Of a stretch of DNA of 64,000 bases, positions 52,885 through 61,588 are shown piece by piece (position 1 is the stretch's first letter; every line of letters begins with the position of its first letter). Source of the stretch: Streptomyces cacaoi (lineage in GTDB: Bacteria > Actinomycetota > Actinomycetes > Streptomycetales > Streptomycetaceae); contig NZ_BJMM01000004.1 of NCBI RefSeq assembly GCF_006539165.1, positions 186,001 to 250,000 of the forward strand. Direction: 5' to 3'. The position numbers were made by a program, and so were the translations under genes. The notes under the pieces were generated by a model. That model was not told where the DNA came from. It was given only the letters and a program-made list of their open reading frames with translations, and made no database searches.

Positions 52885-53849
52885 GCCCGCAGGCAGCGGC
52901 CCCGCCGGACGGCACCGGGATCCTGCTGCGCGAGATGCGCTGGTGGGACATCGACCCGGTGCTCGCCCTGGAGGACGAACTCTTCCCCGAGGACGCCTGG
53001 TCGGCCGGCATGTTCTGGTCCGAGCTGGCACACGCCCGGGGGCCCTTCGCCACCCGGCGCTACCTCGTGGCCGAGGCCTCCGACGGGCGGCTCGCCGGCT
53101 ACGGCGGGCTCGCCGCGGTCGCCGGCACCGGCGACATCCAGACCATCGGCGTCCTGCCCGCTCACCGCGGCACCGGCCTCGGCGCCCGCCTGCTGCGCGC
53201 GCTGCTGCGGGCCGCGACCGACTTCGAGTGCGGGGAGGTGCTGCTGGAGGTGCGGGTCGACAACGCGCCCGCCCAGCGGCTCTACGAGCGCTTCGGCTTC
53301 GTCCCGATCGGCATCCGGCGCGGCTACTACCAGCCGGCGAACGTCGACGCACTCGTGATGCGGCTCGCGGACCCGGCCGACGCCGAACCCTCCGCGCCCC
53401 CGGAGCCCGCCGCGCCCGCCGATCCGCCCGAGCCCGCCGGGCCTGCTGAACCGCCCGGGTCCGCCGCGTACGCCGAGCCTCCGGAGCCCGCCGAGCCCGC
53501 CGACCCGCCCGCGCCCGCGGGGTCCGCCGCGCACGCCGAGTCCCCGGAGCCGCCGGAGCCCGCGGGGCCCTCGGGGTCCGCCGCGCCCCCGACGGCCCCC
53601 GGCACGCCTCCCGTTCCCGGCGCATCCCCGGCCCCCGGCACGCCCCCCGTTTCCGGCCCCGGTTCCGAGGAACCCCACGGTTCCGGTGGCGCACCTCCGC
53701 CCGGCGGCCCGCACGCCCCCGCACCGCACGACCCCGGCGGCCCGGCCGGCCCCACGCGGCGCCGCACCGGCCCGTCCGCTCCCCGCACCTTCCGGGACAC
53801 CCGGCAGACCACCCAGCACACCCCTCAAGGAACACGAAGCGATGGCTGA
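52881..53849 (+). CDS. rimI: RimI-type N-acetyltransferase with long Pro-rich tail
   Basis: RimI acetylates the N-terminus of ribosomal S18 or other proteins. Residues about 13-163 form the GNAT domain ([20 protein letters not shown], acetyl-CoA loop RGTGLG at 96-101, [23 protein letters not shown]). The remaining 155 or so residues are Pro/Ala/Glu/Gly repeats such as [11 protein letters not shown] and look disordered; RimI is normally about 150-170 residues long. The GTG overlaps the tsaB stop and the end overlaps tsaD by 8 bases. A frameshift from a shorter natural stop cannot be excluded. Confidence 0.88.
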   Translation: MSPQAAAPPDGTGILLREMRWWDIDPVLALEDELFPEDAWSAGMFWSELAHARGPFATRRYLVAEASDGRLAGYGGLAAVAGTGDIQTIGVLPAHRGTGLGARLLRALLRAATDFECGEVLLEVRVDNAPAQRLYERFGFVPIGIRRGYYQPANVDALVMRLADPADAEPSAPPEPAAPADPPEPAGPAEPPGSAAYAEPPEPAEPADPPAPAGSAAHAESPEPPEPAGPSGSAAPPTAPGTPPVPGASPAPGTPPVSGPGSEEPHGSGGAPPPGGPHAPAPHDPGGPAGPTRRRTGPSAPRTFRDTRQTTQHTPQGTRSDG

Positions 53850-54981
53850 CGAACCGCTCGTCCTCGGTATCGAGACCTCCTGCGACGAGACCGGCGTGGG
53901 AATCGTCCGCGGACACACCCTCCTCGCCGACGCCGTGGCCTCCAGCGTCGACGACCACGCCCGCTACGGCGGCGTCGTCCCCGAGATCGCCAGCCGGGCG
54001 CATCTGGAGGCCATGGTCCCCACCATCCGCCGCGCCCTGGACGAGGCCGGCGTCGCCGCCTCCGACCTCGACGGCATCGCCGTGACCGCCGGGCCCGGCC
54101 TCGCCGGTGCGCTCCTCGTCGGCGTCTCGGCGGCCAAGGCGTACGCCTACGCGCTCGGCAAGCCGCTCTACGGCGTCAACCACCTGGCCTCGCACATCTG
54201 CGTCGACCAGCTCGAACACGGCGCGCTGCCCGAGCCCACCATGGCTTTGCTGGTCTCCGGCGGCCACTCCTCCCTGCTGCTCGCGCCCGACATCACTTCC
54301 GATGTGCGGCCCCTCGGCTCGACGATCGACGACGCGGCCGGCGAGGCGTTCGACAAGGTCGCGCGCGTGCTGAACCTCGGCTTCCCCGGCGGCCCGGTCA
54401 TCGACCGCTACGCACGCGAGGGCGACCGGGACGCCATCGCCTTCCCCCGCGGCCTGACCGGCCCCCGCGACGCCGCGTACGACTTCTCCTTCTCCGGCCT
54501 CAAGACCGCCGTCGCCCGCTGGATCGAGGCCCGGCGCAACGCCGGCGAGGACGTGCCCGTCGCGGACGTCGCCGCCTCGTTCCAGGAGGCCGTGACCGAT
54601 GTGCTCACCCGCAAGGCGATCCGCGCCTGCAAGGAGGAGGGCGTCGACCACCTGATGATCGGCGGCGGTGTCGCCGCCAACTCCCGGCTGCGGTCCCTCG
54701 CCGAGGAGCGCTGCGCCGATGCCGGTATCACCCTGCGTGTGCCGCGCCCCAAGCTGTGCACGGACAACGGCGCCATGGTCGCCGCGCTCGGCGCCGAGAT
54801 GGTCGCCCGCAACCGTGCCGCCTCCGACTGGGAGCTGCCCGCCGACTCCTCCCTGCCGGTCACCGACCCGCACGTGCCGGGCACCCGCCCGCACGGCCAC
54901 GCACACGGTCACCCCCACGCGCACGGTCACTCGCACGACCATGTGCACGAGCTGAGCCGTAAGAACCTGTACGCCGGGTGA
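53842..54981 (+). CDS. tsaD: tRNA N6-adenosine threonylcarbamoyltransferase
   Basis: TsaD transfers the threonylcarbamoyl group to A37 of tRNA. The 379-residue protein (CAAGGAA before the ATG) has [15 protein letters not shown], the metal ligands His114 and His118 in NHLASHI, SGGHSSL and [12 protein letters not shown]. After the core a tail of alternating His (about residues 350-369, ten His) precedes the terminal [10 protein letters not shown]. The tail may store or deliver metal. It ends the tsaB-rimI-tsaD unit. Confidence 0.94.
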   Translation: MADEPLVLGIETSCDETGVGIVRGHTLLADAVASSVDDHARYGGVVPEIASRAHLEAMVPTIRRALDEAGVAASDLDGIAVTAGPGLAGALLVGVSAAKAYAYALGKPLYGVNHLASHICVDQLEHGALPEPTMALLVSGGHSSLLLAPDITSDVRPLGSTIDDAAGEAFDKVARVLNLGFPGGPVIDRYAREGDRDAIAFPRGLTGPRDAAYDFSFSGLKTAVARWIEARRNAGEDVPVADVAASFQEAVTDVLTRKAIRACKEEGVDHLMIGGGVAANSRLRSLAEERCADAGITLRVPRPKLCTDNGAMVAALGAEMVARNRAASDWELPADSSLPVTDPHVPGTRPHGHAHGHPHAHGHSHDHVHELSRKNLYAG

Positions 54982-55025
54982 TCCCCGCGTACACCCCCGC
55001 CCCCGAGCAGCACTGGAGCGTACCG

Positions 55026-55289
55026 ATGTCCGTCGTCGCACTGATGTGGGAGGCCAAGGCCGCCCCCGAGCAGGGGCACGCGCTGTTGCAGTGGGCCCGC
55101 GCCCAGGCGCTGGAGCCCGCGCCGGTCCGCCGGGAGCACTTCACCGCCGAGGGCGGCCGCGTCCTCGTCATCACCTGGTGGGAAGGCGACTACCCGACGC
55201 CCGGCCACGCCGACGTGCCCGAACTCCCCGATCCGCCCGGCGACCTGACGGCCCGCCCGGTGCACCGCTGGCGCTTCGCACGCGCATGA
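55026..55289 (+). CDS. small conserved-looking hypothetical protein
   Basis: I do not recognise the family. I chose the ATG at 55026 with GGAG 7 bases before it, giving 87 residues; a GTG at 54978 overlapping the tsaD stop is possible. The compact sequence VVALMWEAKAAPEQGHALLQ and GGRVLVITWWEGD looks like a small alpha/beta protein of the dimeric barrel kind, but this is a guess. It follows tsaD directly and overlaps the next frame in ATGA. Confidence 0.6.
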   Translation: MSVVALMWEAKAAPEQGHALLQWARAQALEPAPVRREHFTAEGGRVLVITWWEGDYPTPGHADVPELPDPPGDLTARPVHRWRFARA

Positions 55290-55483
55290 GCGCCACCCCG
55301 CCGGAGGGGTGCACGGCCGCACCCCGGCGGCCGGAGGACGCCGAAGCCGTACTCGAAGCCCTCGGCCGGTCCGCCGACAGCGCCCGCGCCGTCCTCCGCC
55401 CCGGCCGGCGCCCGGCGGCGGGCCGGGCCCGGCGCCCGCCGGTCCTGCGCGACGCCCGCGGCGCGGCTCAGCCCTCCGGCTGA
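55286..55483 (+). CDS. short open frame, doubtful gene
   Basis: A 65-codon frame starts in an ATGA overlap with the preceding gene and runs 16 bases into the convergent immunity gene. The product is Arg/Ala/Pro-rich, with SATPPEGCTAAPRRPEDAEA at its start and no domain. The coupling favours a gene, the composition does not. Confidence 0.3.
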   Translation: MSATPPEGCTAAPRRPEDAEAVLEALGRSADSARAVLRPGRRPAAGRARRPPVLRDARGAAQPSG

Positions 55484-56175
55484 GGCCCGGGCTCCTCCTG
55501 GCCGCGGCCGTACCGCGCCGGCGGCACCGCCGTGCGTTCCGCGACGAGGACGAGCCAGGCCGCCGGGGTGTACGGGGCCGGCGGGTCGACCTCCATGCCC
55601 AGTTCGGCGACGGCCCTCGCGTAGTCCGGCTCCGCCAGGTCCAGCGCGAGCAGCTCCTGGAGCTCCCCGCACACGCGGGCCACCAGGCCCGGGTCGGTGG
55701 TGGCCAGATAGTCGGCGAGGGCCGCGTCGTGGTCGTCGAACTCGTCCGGCATGTCCTGGGAGAACCAGCCGCCCAGCAGCTGTCCCAGCTCCGGGAAGCG
55801 CGCGTGCCACTCCCACCGGGTCTGCGGCGGTGCCGGCGGCGGCACGTCGCCGCTCTCCACACTCGCGCGGATGTGCTGCGCCAGCAGCCGCAGCCACTCC
55901 TGGACGCCGCTCTCCGGAACGCCCACATCCGGTACGGCGTAGAACTCGCCCAGCTCGTGCCGCAGCCGCCCCGGCGGGTTCTGCGCGTACTCCCGCAGCT
56001 GCTGCTCCGCCGCGCCCAGCGCCCACGGGCGGGTGTGCCAGGTGTGCCGCAGATACGCGGTGAGCGCCGCTCCGCGCCGCTCGGCCGTGTCGTCCGCCGG
56101 CTGCCCGAGATAGGCGCCGACGACCTGGTCCAGCTCGCCGTACTTGCGGTCGTGGACGAGGGGTGCCATGGACAT
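55468..56175 (-). CDS. CdiI-type immunity protein with two tandem domains
   Basis: The 235-residue protein (ATG at 56175, AGGAG 6 bases upstream) contains the immunity pattern known from contact-dependent inhibition (CdiI_2-like) twice: about residues 12-102 (YGELDQVVGAYLGQ... PESGVQEWLRLLAQHI) and about 126-215 (RFPELGQLLGGWFSQDMPDE... YTPAAWLVLVAERT). Such proteins bind and block their cognate toxin. It lies 37 bases after the orphan RNase A-like tail on the same strand, the expected toxin-immunity order. The internal duplication may serve two toxins. Pairing is inferred from position. Confidence 0.75.
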   Translation of the reverse strand: MSMAPLVHDRKYGELDQVVGAYLGQPADDTAERRGAALTAYLRHTWHTRPWALGAAEQQLREYAQNPPGRLRHELGEFYAVPDVGVPESGVQEWLRLLAQHIRASVESGDVPPPAPPQTRWEWHARFPELGQLLGGWFSQDMPDEFDDHDAALADYLATTDPGLVARVCGELQELLALDLAEPDYARAVAELGMEVDPPAPYTPAAWLVLVAERTAVPPARYGRGQEEPGPQPEG

Positions 56176-56212
56176 CCGGGGCTCCTGCGGGGAGAGGGGG
56201 CGGCGAGCGGGG

Positions 56213-56518
56213 CTACAGATGGACGGGGAACGAGGCGTGCACCGAGAAGCCGTTGGGCTGCGCCGGATCCCGCTTGAGGATCACGCGGGCCGCGCGGACG
56301 TCGACGGCGCCGCGCCCGGCGAGCATCATCGCCTGCAACAGCACCCGGCCCACCGGCTCCTCCCGCGACGGCCACGCCGCCTCGATCGTCAGCCGCTGCC
56401 GCGTGCCCTGCGCCAGCCACCGGTGGATGCGCTGCTCGTTCTGCGTCACGACCTGCTGGGTGCACCACTGGGCGGTCGCGGAATCCGGATAGCTCGCGGC
56501 TCTCGTACGGGACGTCAC
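56213..56518 (-). CDS. orphan RNase A-like toxin tail
   Basis: The 101-residue product (GTG at 56518, with an in-frame TAA four codons upstream) matches the C-terminal half of bacterial RNase A-like toxin domains: SYPDSATAQWCTQQVVTQNE, QRIHRWLAQG, VDVRAARVILKRDPAQP and the end FSVHASFPVHL. The N-terminal half with the HTxxKHVG motif, present in the large toxin next door, is missing, so alone it is probably inactive. It looks like a displaced toxin tail left by recombination, standing before its own immunity gene. It could be a source for tail exchange. Confidence 0.7.
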   Translation of the reverse strand: MTSRTRAASYPDSATAQWCTQQVVTQNEQRIHRWLAQGTRQRLTIEAAWPSREEPVGRVLLQAMMLAGRGAVDVRAARVILKRDPAQPNGFSVHASFPVHL

Positions 56519-56561
56519 GTCCGCACCTTAACGGGGGAGCGGCCCGGCCCCACCGGCGCGT

Positions 56562-57287
56562 TCACCGGCGCTCCCAGGACAGCGGGTGGTGCTCCCGCAT
56601 GTGCTCGATGCACAGCCCGGCGAGCATCGGGAGGAACTCGGTGAAGTCGGCATCGCCCGAACCCCCGTGATTCTCCTGGCAGAAGAACCGGTCCAGCTCG
56701 TCCTCGGTGTGGAACAGGGCGAGAGCTTCGTTGCATTCGGCGGCGAGGGCCGGGAGTTCCCCCTCGCAGTCGTTCGGATGCGACTGCCCGATCCACATCC
56801 GGATACCGTCCTCGGCGGTCGCGTCCGCCATGTCGTTCTCGACGGCGAGGCCCCCCTGGCCGAAGTAACTGCCCAGCCTCCGGGTCAGCATCGGGAAGAA
56901 CAGCCGCAGCTCGCCGGTGGTTCTCGGGGCGGAACGGAGGCGTTCCGCTGTGGGGCGTTCCGTCCAGGTGGCGGCGTAATCCGCGATCTCGCGCAGGACC
57001 GCCGATGTGTCCCGGGCGGGGTCGGTCACCGGGAAGGCGAACCGTTCACCGAGTTCCTCCGGGGAGTGTCCGTCGGCGAACCCGGCCGCCTGGCGCAGCT
57101 GTGCGGCCACCTCGTACAGGGTGCGACCGCCCCGCTGCTGGCGGAACCAGATGCCCCGGGCCAGCGGGGCCAGCGCAGGCTCCCACACGTCGCGGGCGCG
57201 AGGGAGTGTGCGCGGACGCCGGTAGGGCGCCAGCAGCGTTCTGGCGCCCTCGAAGGCGAAGAATTCGGCGTGATCTGCGCGGGCCAT
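56562..57287 (-). CDS. putative immunity protein for the RNase A-like toxin
   Basis: The 241-residue protein starts at an ATG 20 bases after the toxin stop; GGAGG lies 12 bases before it, inside the spacer. Its second part (about 128-234, FFPMLTRRLGSYFGQGGLAV, then ECNEALALFHTEDELDRFF and FLPMLAGLCIEHM) resembles the CdiI_2-like immunity pattern, more weakly than the gene at 55468. The first 120 residues are not recognised. Its place directly behind the toxin is the main evidence for an immunity role. Confidence 0.6.
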   Translation of the reverse strand: MARADHAEFFAFEGARTLLAPYRRPRTLPRARDVWEPALAPLARGIWFRQQRGGRTLYEVAAQLRQAAGFADGHSPEELGERFAFPVTDPARDTSAVLREIADYAATWTERPTAERLRSAPRTTGELRLFFPMLTRRLGSYFGQGGLAVENDMADATAEDGIRMWIGQSHPNDCEGELPALAAECNEALALFHTEDELDRFFCQENHGGSGDADFTEFLPMLAGLCIEHMREHHPLSWERR

Positions 57288-57306
57288 TGCGGTTCGGATC
57301 CTCCAG

Positions 57307-59280
57307 TCACTTCACCGGCATCGAGGACAGCACGGTGAACGGCGGGTCGAGGTCGGGATCGTAGACGAGTTCGGTGCGCACCCCGTGGACGGTCTCGGCC
57401 TTGTCCGCCGGGAAATCCGACTTCTGGAGGTGTTCCTTGTCGATGTTCCGGCCCGTGGCCCCGTACGGCGTGGAATCCGAGGTGAACGGCTCGGCCTTTC
57501 CCGGCTCCGGGCCGGATCTGAGCCATTCCTCGATCGCCTCGCCGTTGTTGTCGATGTTGTACTGGGTGGCCTTCTGCGCCGTGTCCATGTCGGGGAACGT
57601 CGAGGCATTGCCGATCTTCGGTTGCCCGTACTTCCACTTCGTCGGCTCCTGCCCGTTCTTCGGCGGCGGGCGGTCCTCCGGGTACTCGGTGGGGGTCTTC
57701 TTCAATTCGTCCCGCAACCGCATGGCCAACTGCTCGTCCGTGAGCCCCACATGCTTGTTCACCGTGTGGGAGTTGTTGATTCCCTCGGTGCCGGCCAGGT
57801 CGATGACGTATCGGCCGTCCTCGGTGTCGCCCTTCTTCGTCCACCGGTGGCGGTTTTTGAATTCGTCCAGGGAACGGGCGCCGTACGCCTGGGCGCGGGC
57901 GGCCTCGGCCTTGTAGGTGGGGGCCTTGTGGTACGCCTCCTCCAGTTCCGGCAGGAGTTTCCGCAGGGCGTCGGCGCCGGTGTGGAACGCCTTCTGGTAG
58001 GCGTCGACGGCGCGGTCGACGCTCTCCTTGTCCATGTGGGAGCGGAACGTCATGACGATCTCGCCGAACGCCAACGTGGCGGTGAGCCGGGTGAGTTCGC
58101 CCCAGTCGAGGTCGGTGGTCAGATCCCGCCAGGTGGCCTTTCCGGCCTCGGCGCCCAGCCGTGAGGTGGTCTCCCGCGTCTCGTCGGCGACCCGCGCGAC
58201 GGCGTCGAACTCCTTCTTCACGGCCTTGGCGGTCTTGTCGAGGATCTCGATGACGGGCCGCCGGTCCTCCGGCTTGATCTTCTCGTTCGTGCGCCACTCG
58301 CGGTCGTCCGGCTGCTGTTTGTTCCGCAGGACCTGCCGCCCGCCGCGGGTGCGCGGTGCGCCCCAGGCGGTGGTGCCCCAGATCTGCTGGCAGAACCGGT
58401 TCATCGCGGCCTGCCACTCGTCGTTGCTCTCGTCGGTGAGGTAGCCGATGTGGCCGGTGAGCCGGCCCGCGGCGGTCTCCGCCGCCTGGCCCGCGGCGTG
58501 CCAGGCGTTGCCTATCGTGCGCAGGTCGCCGGTGTCGGCGCCGGGTGTGATGTCGTGGGTCTTGCCGAGGCGGAGTCCTTCCTTGATGGCCGGTTCTATG
58601 ACCTCGGAGAGCCAGTCGGGGAAGTTGCCCATGGCGGCGATCAGCGGAATGTCCGTGCCGTCACCCGTTCCGGTCCACTTGATGTCGGCCAGCGAGCCGT
58701 AGTCGGCCTTTCCGACGCCGATCGGGGCCTCGCGGCGCGGCGGCGGCCCGTACTGGCCGTGCGAGAACCACTCGGCGGAGCGGTAGTTGTTCGCCGTCTC
58801 GTTCAGCCCGAACGAGGCGCCGCCGACGGACTGGATCGCACGCGACCACACGCCGAGGAACTTGGCGGCGACCTTCGCGTACACCTCGGCGAAGTCGTCG
58901 GGCCCCGAGCCCTTGCCCGCGGCCTGCCGGCAGTCGGCGTCGTCGACGAGCCGGTTCAACGCCTTGTGCAGCGCGAACTGTTCGTCCCGCACCAGGGCCG
59001 AGACGTAGTAGACGTGGCTCGGCTTGATGTGGAAGCCCGTGCCCGCGTTGGGCGGTGCGGGGCGCAGCTTCCTGCGTTCCCAGGCGCGCCGTTCGTCGCT
59101 GGGCCGCCCGTCGTGCCCCTTGCGGTCGGGCTCGGGCTCGTAGTCGGGGTCGGGGGAGTGGCCGGGCGACGGCTCGGGTGTGGGCTCGGGGCCGTCGTCC
59201 TTCCCGCCGCCCCCGCCCCGTTCCGCGTCCCCGGCCGACGGCGTCTCGGACGGGGTCGGCTCCGGGGTGGGCGTCGCCAT
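57307..59280 (-). CDS. polymorphic toxin with C-terminal RNase A-like domain
   Basis: The 657-residue protein starts at an ATG that overlaps the stop of the WXG100-like gene by one base. It has a Pro/Glu/Gly-rich N-terminus (about 1-65), then a long helical region with ESX-type features (for example SHVYYVSALVRDEQFALHKA, IGNAWHAAGQAAETAAGRL, WQAAMNRFCQQIWG), and a C-terminal toxin domain from about His505. The toxin part has HTVNKHVGLTDEQLAMRL, STFPDMDTAQKATQYNI, GEAIEEWLRSG and the end VRTELVYDPDLDPPFTVL, the order of bacterial RNase A-like CdiA tails. There is no signal peptide, so type VII (ESX-like) export is inferred from the neighbours. RNA cleavage is inferred from the family. Confidence 0.8.
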   Translation of the reverse strand: MATPTPEPTPSETPSAGDAERGGGGGKDDGPEPTPEPSPGHSPDPDYEPEPDRKGHDGRPSDERRAWERRKLRPAPPNAGTGFHIKPSHVYYVSALVRDEQFALHKALNRLVDDADCRQAAGKGSGPDDFAEVYAKVAAKFLGVWSRAIQSVGGASFGLNETANNYRSAEWFSHGQYGPPPRREAPIGVGKADYGSLADIKWTGTGDGTDIPLIAAMGNFPDWLSEVIEPAIKEGLRLGKTHDITPGADTGDLRTIGNAWHAAGQAAETAAGRLTGHIGYLTDESNDEWQAAMNRFCQQIWGTTAWGAPRTRGGRQVLRNKQQPDDREWRTNEKIKPEDRRPVIEILDKTAKAVKKEFDAVARVADETRETTSRLGAEAGKATWRDLTTDLDWGELTRLTATLAFGEIVMTFRSHMDKESVDRAVDAYQKAFHTGADALRKLLPELEEAYHKAPTYKAEAARAQAYGARSLDEFKNRHRWTKKGDTEDGRYVIDLAGTEGINNSHTVNKHVGLTDEQLAMRLRDELKKTPTEYPEDRPPPKNGQEPTKWKYGQPKIGNASTFPDMDTAQKATQYNIDNNGEAIEEWLRSGPEPGKAEPFTSDSTPYGATGRNIDKEHLQKSDFPADKAETVHGVRTELVYDPDLDPPFTVLSSMPVK

Positions 59281-59591
59281 CAGGCGCCGCCCCAGCCGTT
59301 CAGCACCGCGCGGTGCGCCGAGGCGTAGTTGACATGGCCGTTGGTGACGACCTCGTGCAGCCAGCTCTGGGCGCCTTCGAGGTCCTGCACGGACCGGTCC
59401 CAGCGGTCGAGGACGTCCACGCACATCTCGCGTGCCTCGCCTTCCCAGCTGCGGACGACCTTGCCCGAGCGGGTCCAGAGCGTGTCGAGTTTCTCGGTGA
59501 GGTCGGCGAGGATCTCCTCCATCTCGCCGGACAGCCGCTTCAGCGTCGCGAAGTCGACCGCGAGGTCGTCGTCGTTGTGGTCGCCGGACAC
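59280..59591 (-). CDS. WXG100-family protein
   Basis: I chose the GTG at 59591 with GGGAGGGGAG before it, giving 103 residues. The helical hairpin has the central SWEGEAREMC (a W-x-G motif) between two amphipathic helices (DFATLKRLSGEMEEILADLT and VLDRWDRSVQDLEGAQ). Such proteins are exported as dimers by type VII secretion and act as partners for toxins. It is translationally coupled to the toxin gene and follows a second WXG-like gene. Confidence 0.8.
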   Translation of the reverse strand: MSGDHNDDDLAVDFATLKRLSGEMEEILADLTEKLDTLWTRSGKVVRSWEGEAREMCVDVLDRWDRSVQDLEGAQSWLHEVVTNGHVNYASAHRAVLNGWGGA

Positions 59592-59688
59592 CTGTGCTCC
59601 CCTCCCACCGCTCGCGCGGGGCCTGCCTGGTGTGCCTCCCGGGCGGAGGGCCACTGACCGTCGGGACGTGTGCGCGCCGCCGCCCGGT

Positions 59689-60072
59689 TCACAGCTCGGA
59701 CAGCTTGCTCTTCGGCAGCCCCGGCTCGGGGGCGGCGTCCGCCATGCCCAGCAGCCTGTCCTGGCCCGCCGCGGTGTCCTGGAGCTTGCGCATGGCCTGG
59801 AGGACGTCCAGTTCCTGTGCGGTGAAGCCGTCCCTGCTCGCCTTGACGGCCTCCTCGATGAGGACCAGGGACTCGCGCACGGTGCGGGCGTCCTCGTTGA
59901 CGCTGCGCTGAAGGTCCTTGTAGGCGCTCGCCGTCGGGCCGCGCCAGCGCTGTCCGACGATGTCGAGCAGGCCGTCCATTCTGTCGATCTTCGCCTTCAG
60001 ATAGCGCTCCATCTCGTCCAGGTCCGAGATGAGCTGGGCGAGATCGACGCCGTGAACCTTGAGCCGCTCCAT
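59689..60072 (-). CDS. second WXG100-like protein
   Basis: The 127-residue product reads as two helices around RWRGPTASAYKDLQ, the W-x-G turn, with a longer C-terminal helix (VLIEEAVKASRDGF, QAMRKLQDTAAGQDRLLG). It probably forms a pair with the WXG100 protein 97 bases downstream. GGGGGTG stands before the ATG. The 186 bases upstream show no clear promoter, so transcription may come from the methyltransferase gene or an unrecognised start. Confidence 0.75.
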   Translation of the reverse strand: MERLKVHGVDLAQLISDLDEMERYLKAKIDRMDGLLDIVGQRWRGPTASAYKDLQRSVNEDARTVRESLVLIEEAVKASRDGFTAQELDVLQAMRKLQDTAAGQDRLLGMADAAPEPGLPKSKLSEL

Positions 60073-60258
60073 CTGTTCACCCCCGTGAGCCGGTCCTTCC
60101 CCACAGCACGGCGAAGCGGCTGTCCGCGGTTCCCTCCTCTGCTGCGGGAGCCGGACGTCTCCCGGCGGGCGAGCGGCGGGAGCCCACCGGGCGCTCGACG
60201 GGGCTCGACACGCTCACCGGGTGCTCGACGGGTCTTCGGCGGGTGTCCGGCCCCCGTC

Positions 60259-61464
60259 TCAGACGGTTCCGGAGCCGCCGAGCCCCGCCGGCTGCCCCAG
60301 CAGCACGCTCGGCGCCCCGTCGACCCGCGTCAGGAAGACCACGCACGACTCCCGGTCGGTCCGGGGCGTGAGCTTCAACTTCCGGCGCAGCTCCTCGGGT
60401 TCGACGGCCGAGCCGCGCTTCTTGACGGTGACGATCCCGATCCCGCGCTCCCGGAGCACCGCCCGCAGCTTCTTGACGTTGAACGGCAGCACGTCGGTGA
60501 GCTCGTACGCGGTGGCGAACTCGGTGGCGACGGGCGCATCGGCCGTCACATACGCGATGGTGGGGTCGATGAGCCGCCCTCCGATCGCCTCGGCCACCCG
60601 TCCGACGAGGTGTGCGCGGACGACGGCACCGTCCGGCTCGTACAGATACCGCCCCACGGGCCCGGCCGCCGCCGCCGACCGGTCGTGCGAGTGCAGACAG
60701 GCCCCGCCGGGCAGCAGGGTCGCCCGGACGCCGCCGGCCCCGTCCGGGAGGCCGGACCACAGCACGGCCTCCTTCACGTCGCCGCCGTCCGAGACCCACT
60801 CGGCCTCGGTGTCCTCGGGCACCGCCTCGTGCGGGATGCCGGGCGCGACCTTGAGCGCGGCGAGCGGCGCGGCGCGGGCCGCCCGGAGGGCCCAGCTGAG
60901 CGGCGGCGAGTAGGACTCCGGGTCGAAGATCCGCCCCCGGCCGCCGCGCCGCGCGGGGTCGAGGAAGAGCGCGTCGCAGCCGTCGGTGCGTACCTCGGTG
61001 ACGTCCGCGCACCGCACCTCGACGCGGTCGGCCAGCCCGAGGGCCTCGGCGTTCGCCCGTGCGACGGCGCAGGTGAGCGGGGAGCGGTCGACGGCGAGGA
61101 CGTCCATGCCGGCGCGGGCGAAGGCGAGCGCGTCCGCGCCGTTGCCGCAGCACAGATCGGCGACGCGGCGCGCGCCGGCGGCGCGCAGGCGGGCGGCCCG
61201 GTGTGCGGCGACGGGCGCGCGCGTGGCCTGCTCGACCCCGTCGGGGGTGAAGTACATGCGCTCGGCGTCCGCGCCGAACTTGGCCCGGGCGCGCTGCCGC
61301 AGCCGGGCCTGGGCGAGCGCGGCGGAGACCAGCGCCGGGTCGTGCGCCCTGCGCAGCCGGGTCGCGAGCGCGAGTTCGTCGGCGGGGTCGTGTGTGCGCA
61401 GCGAGGCGAGCAGCTCCTGGCCCTCGGCGGTCAGGAGTGCGGAGAAGGTGTCGAGCTCGTCCAC
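60259..61464 (-). CDS. class I SAM-dependent methyltransferase with THUMP-like C-terminus
   Basis: The 401-residue protein (GTG at 61464) has SAM motif I VADLCCGNGADALAFA (about 100-115), DALFLDPARRGGRGRIF (motif IV) and a C-terminal part beginning ATEFATAYELTDVLPFNVKK that resembles the THUMP-like domain of actinobacterial RNA methyltransferases. RNA is the likely substrate, but the site is unknown. GACAAT ends 7 bases before the GTG and no ribosome site is present, so the transcript may be leaderless. Confidence 0.82.
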   Translation of the reverse strand: MDELDTFSALLTAEGQELLASLRTHDPADELALATRLRRAHDPALVSAALAQARLRQRARAKFGADAERMYFTPDGVEQATRAPVAAHRAARLRAAGARRVADLCCGNGADALAFARAGMDVLAVDRSPLTCAVARANAEALGLADRVEVRCADVTEVRTDGCDALFLDPARRGGRGRIFDPESYSPPLSWALRAARAAPLAALKVAPGIPHEAVPEDTEAEWVSDGGDVKEAVLWSGLPDGAGGVRATLLPGGACLHSHDRSAAAAGPVGRYLYEPDGAVVRAHLVGRVAEAIGGRLIDPTIAYVTADAPVATEFATAYELTDVLPFNVKKLRAVLRERGIGIVTVKKRGSAVEPEELRRKLKLTPRTDRESCVVFLTRVDGAPSVLLGQPAGLGGSGTV

Positions 61465-61588
61465 CGCCCCATTGTCGCGGTCGCCGGCACCGCCTTGCCG
61501 GGCGCCCCGGGCGGCGGGCCGGAGCGGGACCCTCCGGGCAGGTGCGGGCCCGTCCGGAGCCGTGGGGAGCGGGCGCCTCGCCGGACGG

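Noticed and set aside
51055..55041. Minus-strand frame of over 1300 codons opposite the DUF2993, tsaB, rimI and tsaD genes
   Set aside because: The product is Gly/Arg/Val-rich without domains; the plus-strand genes carry family motifs.
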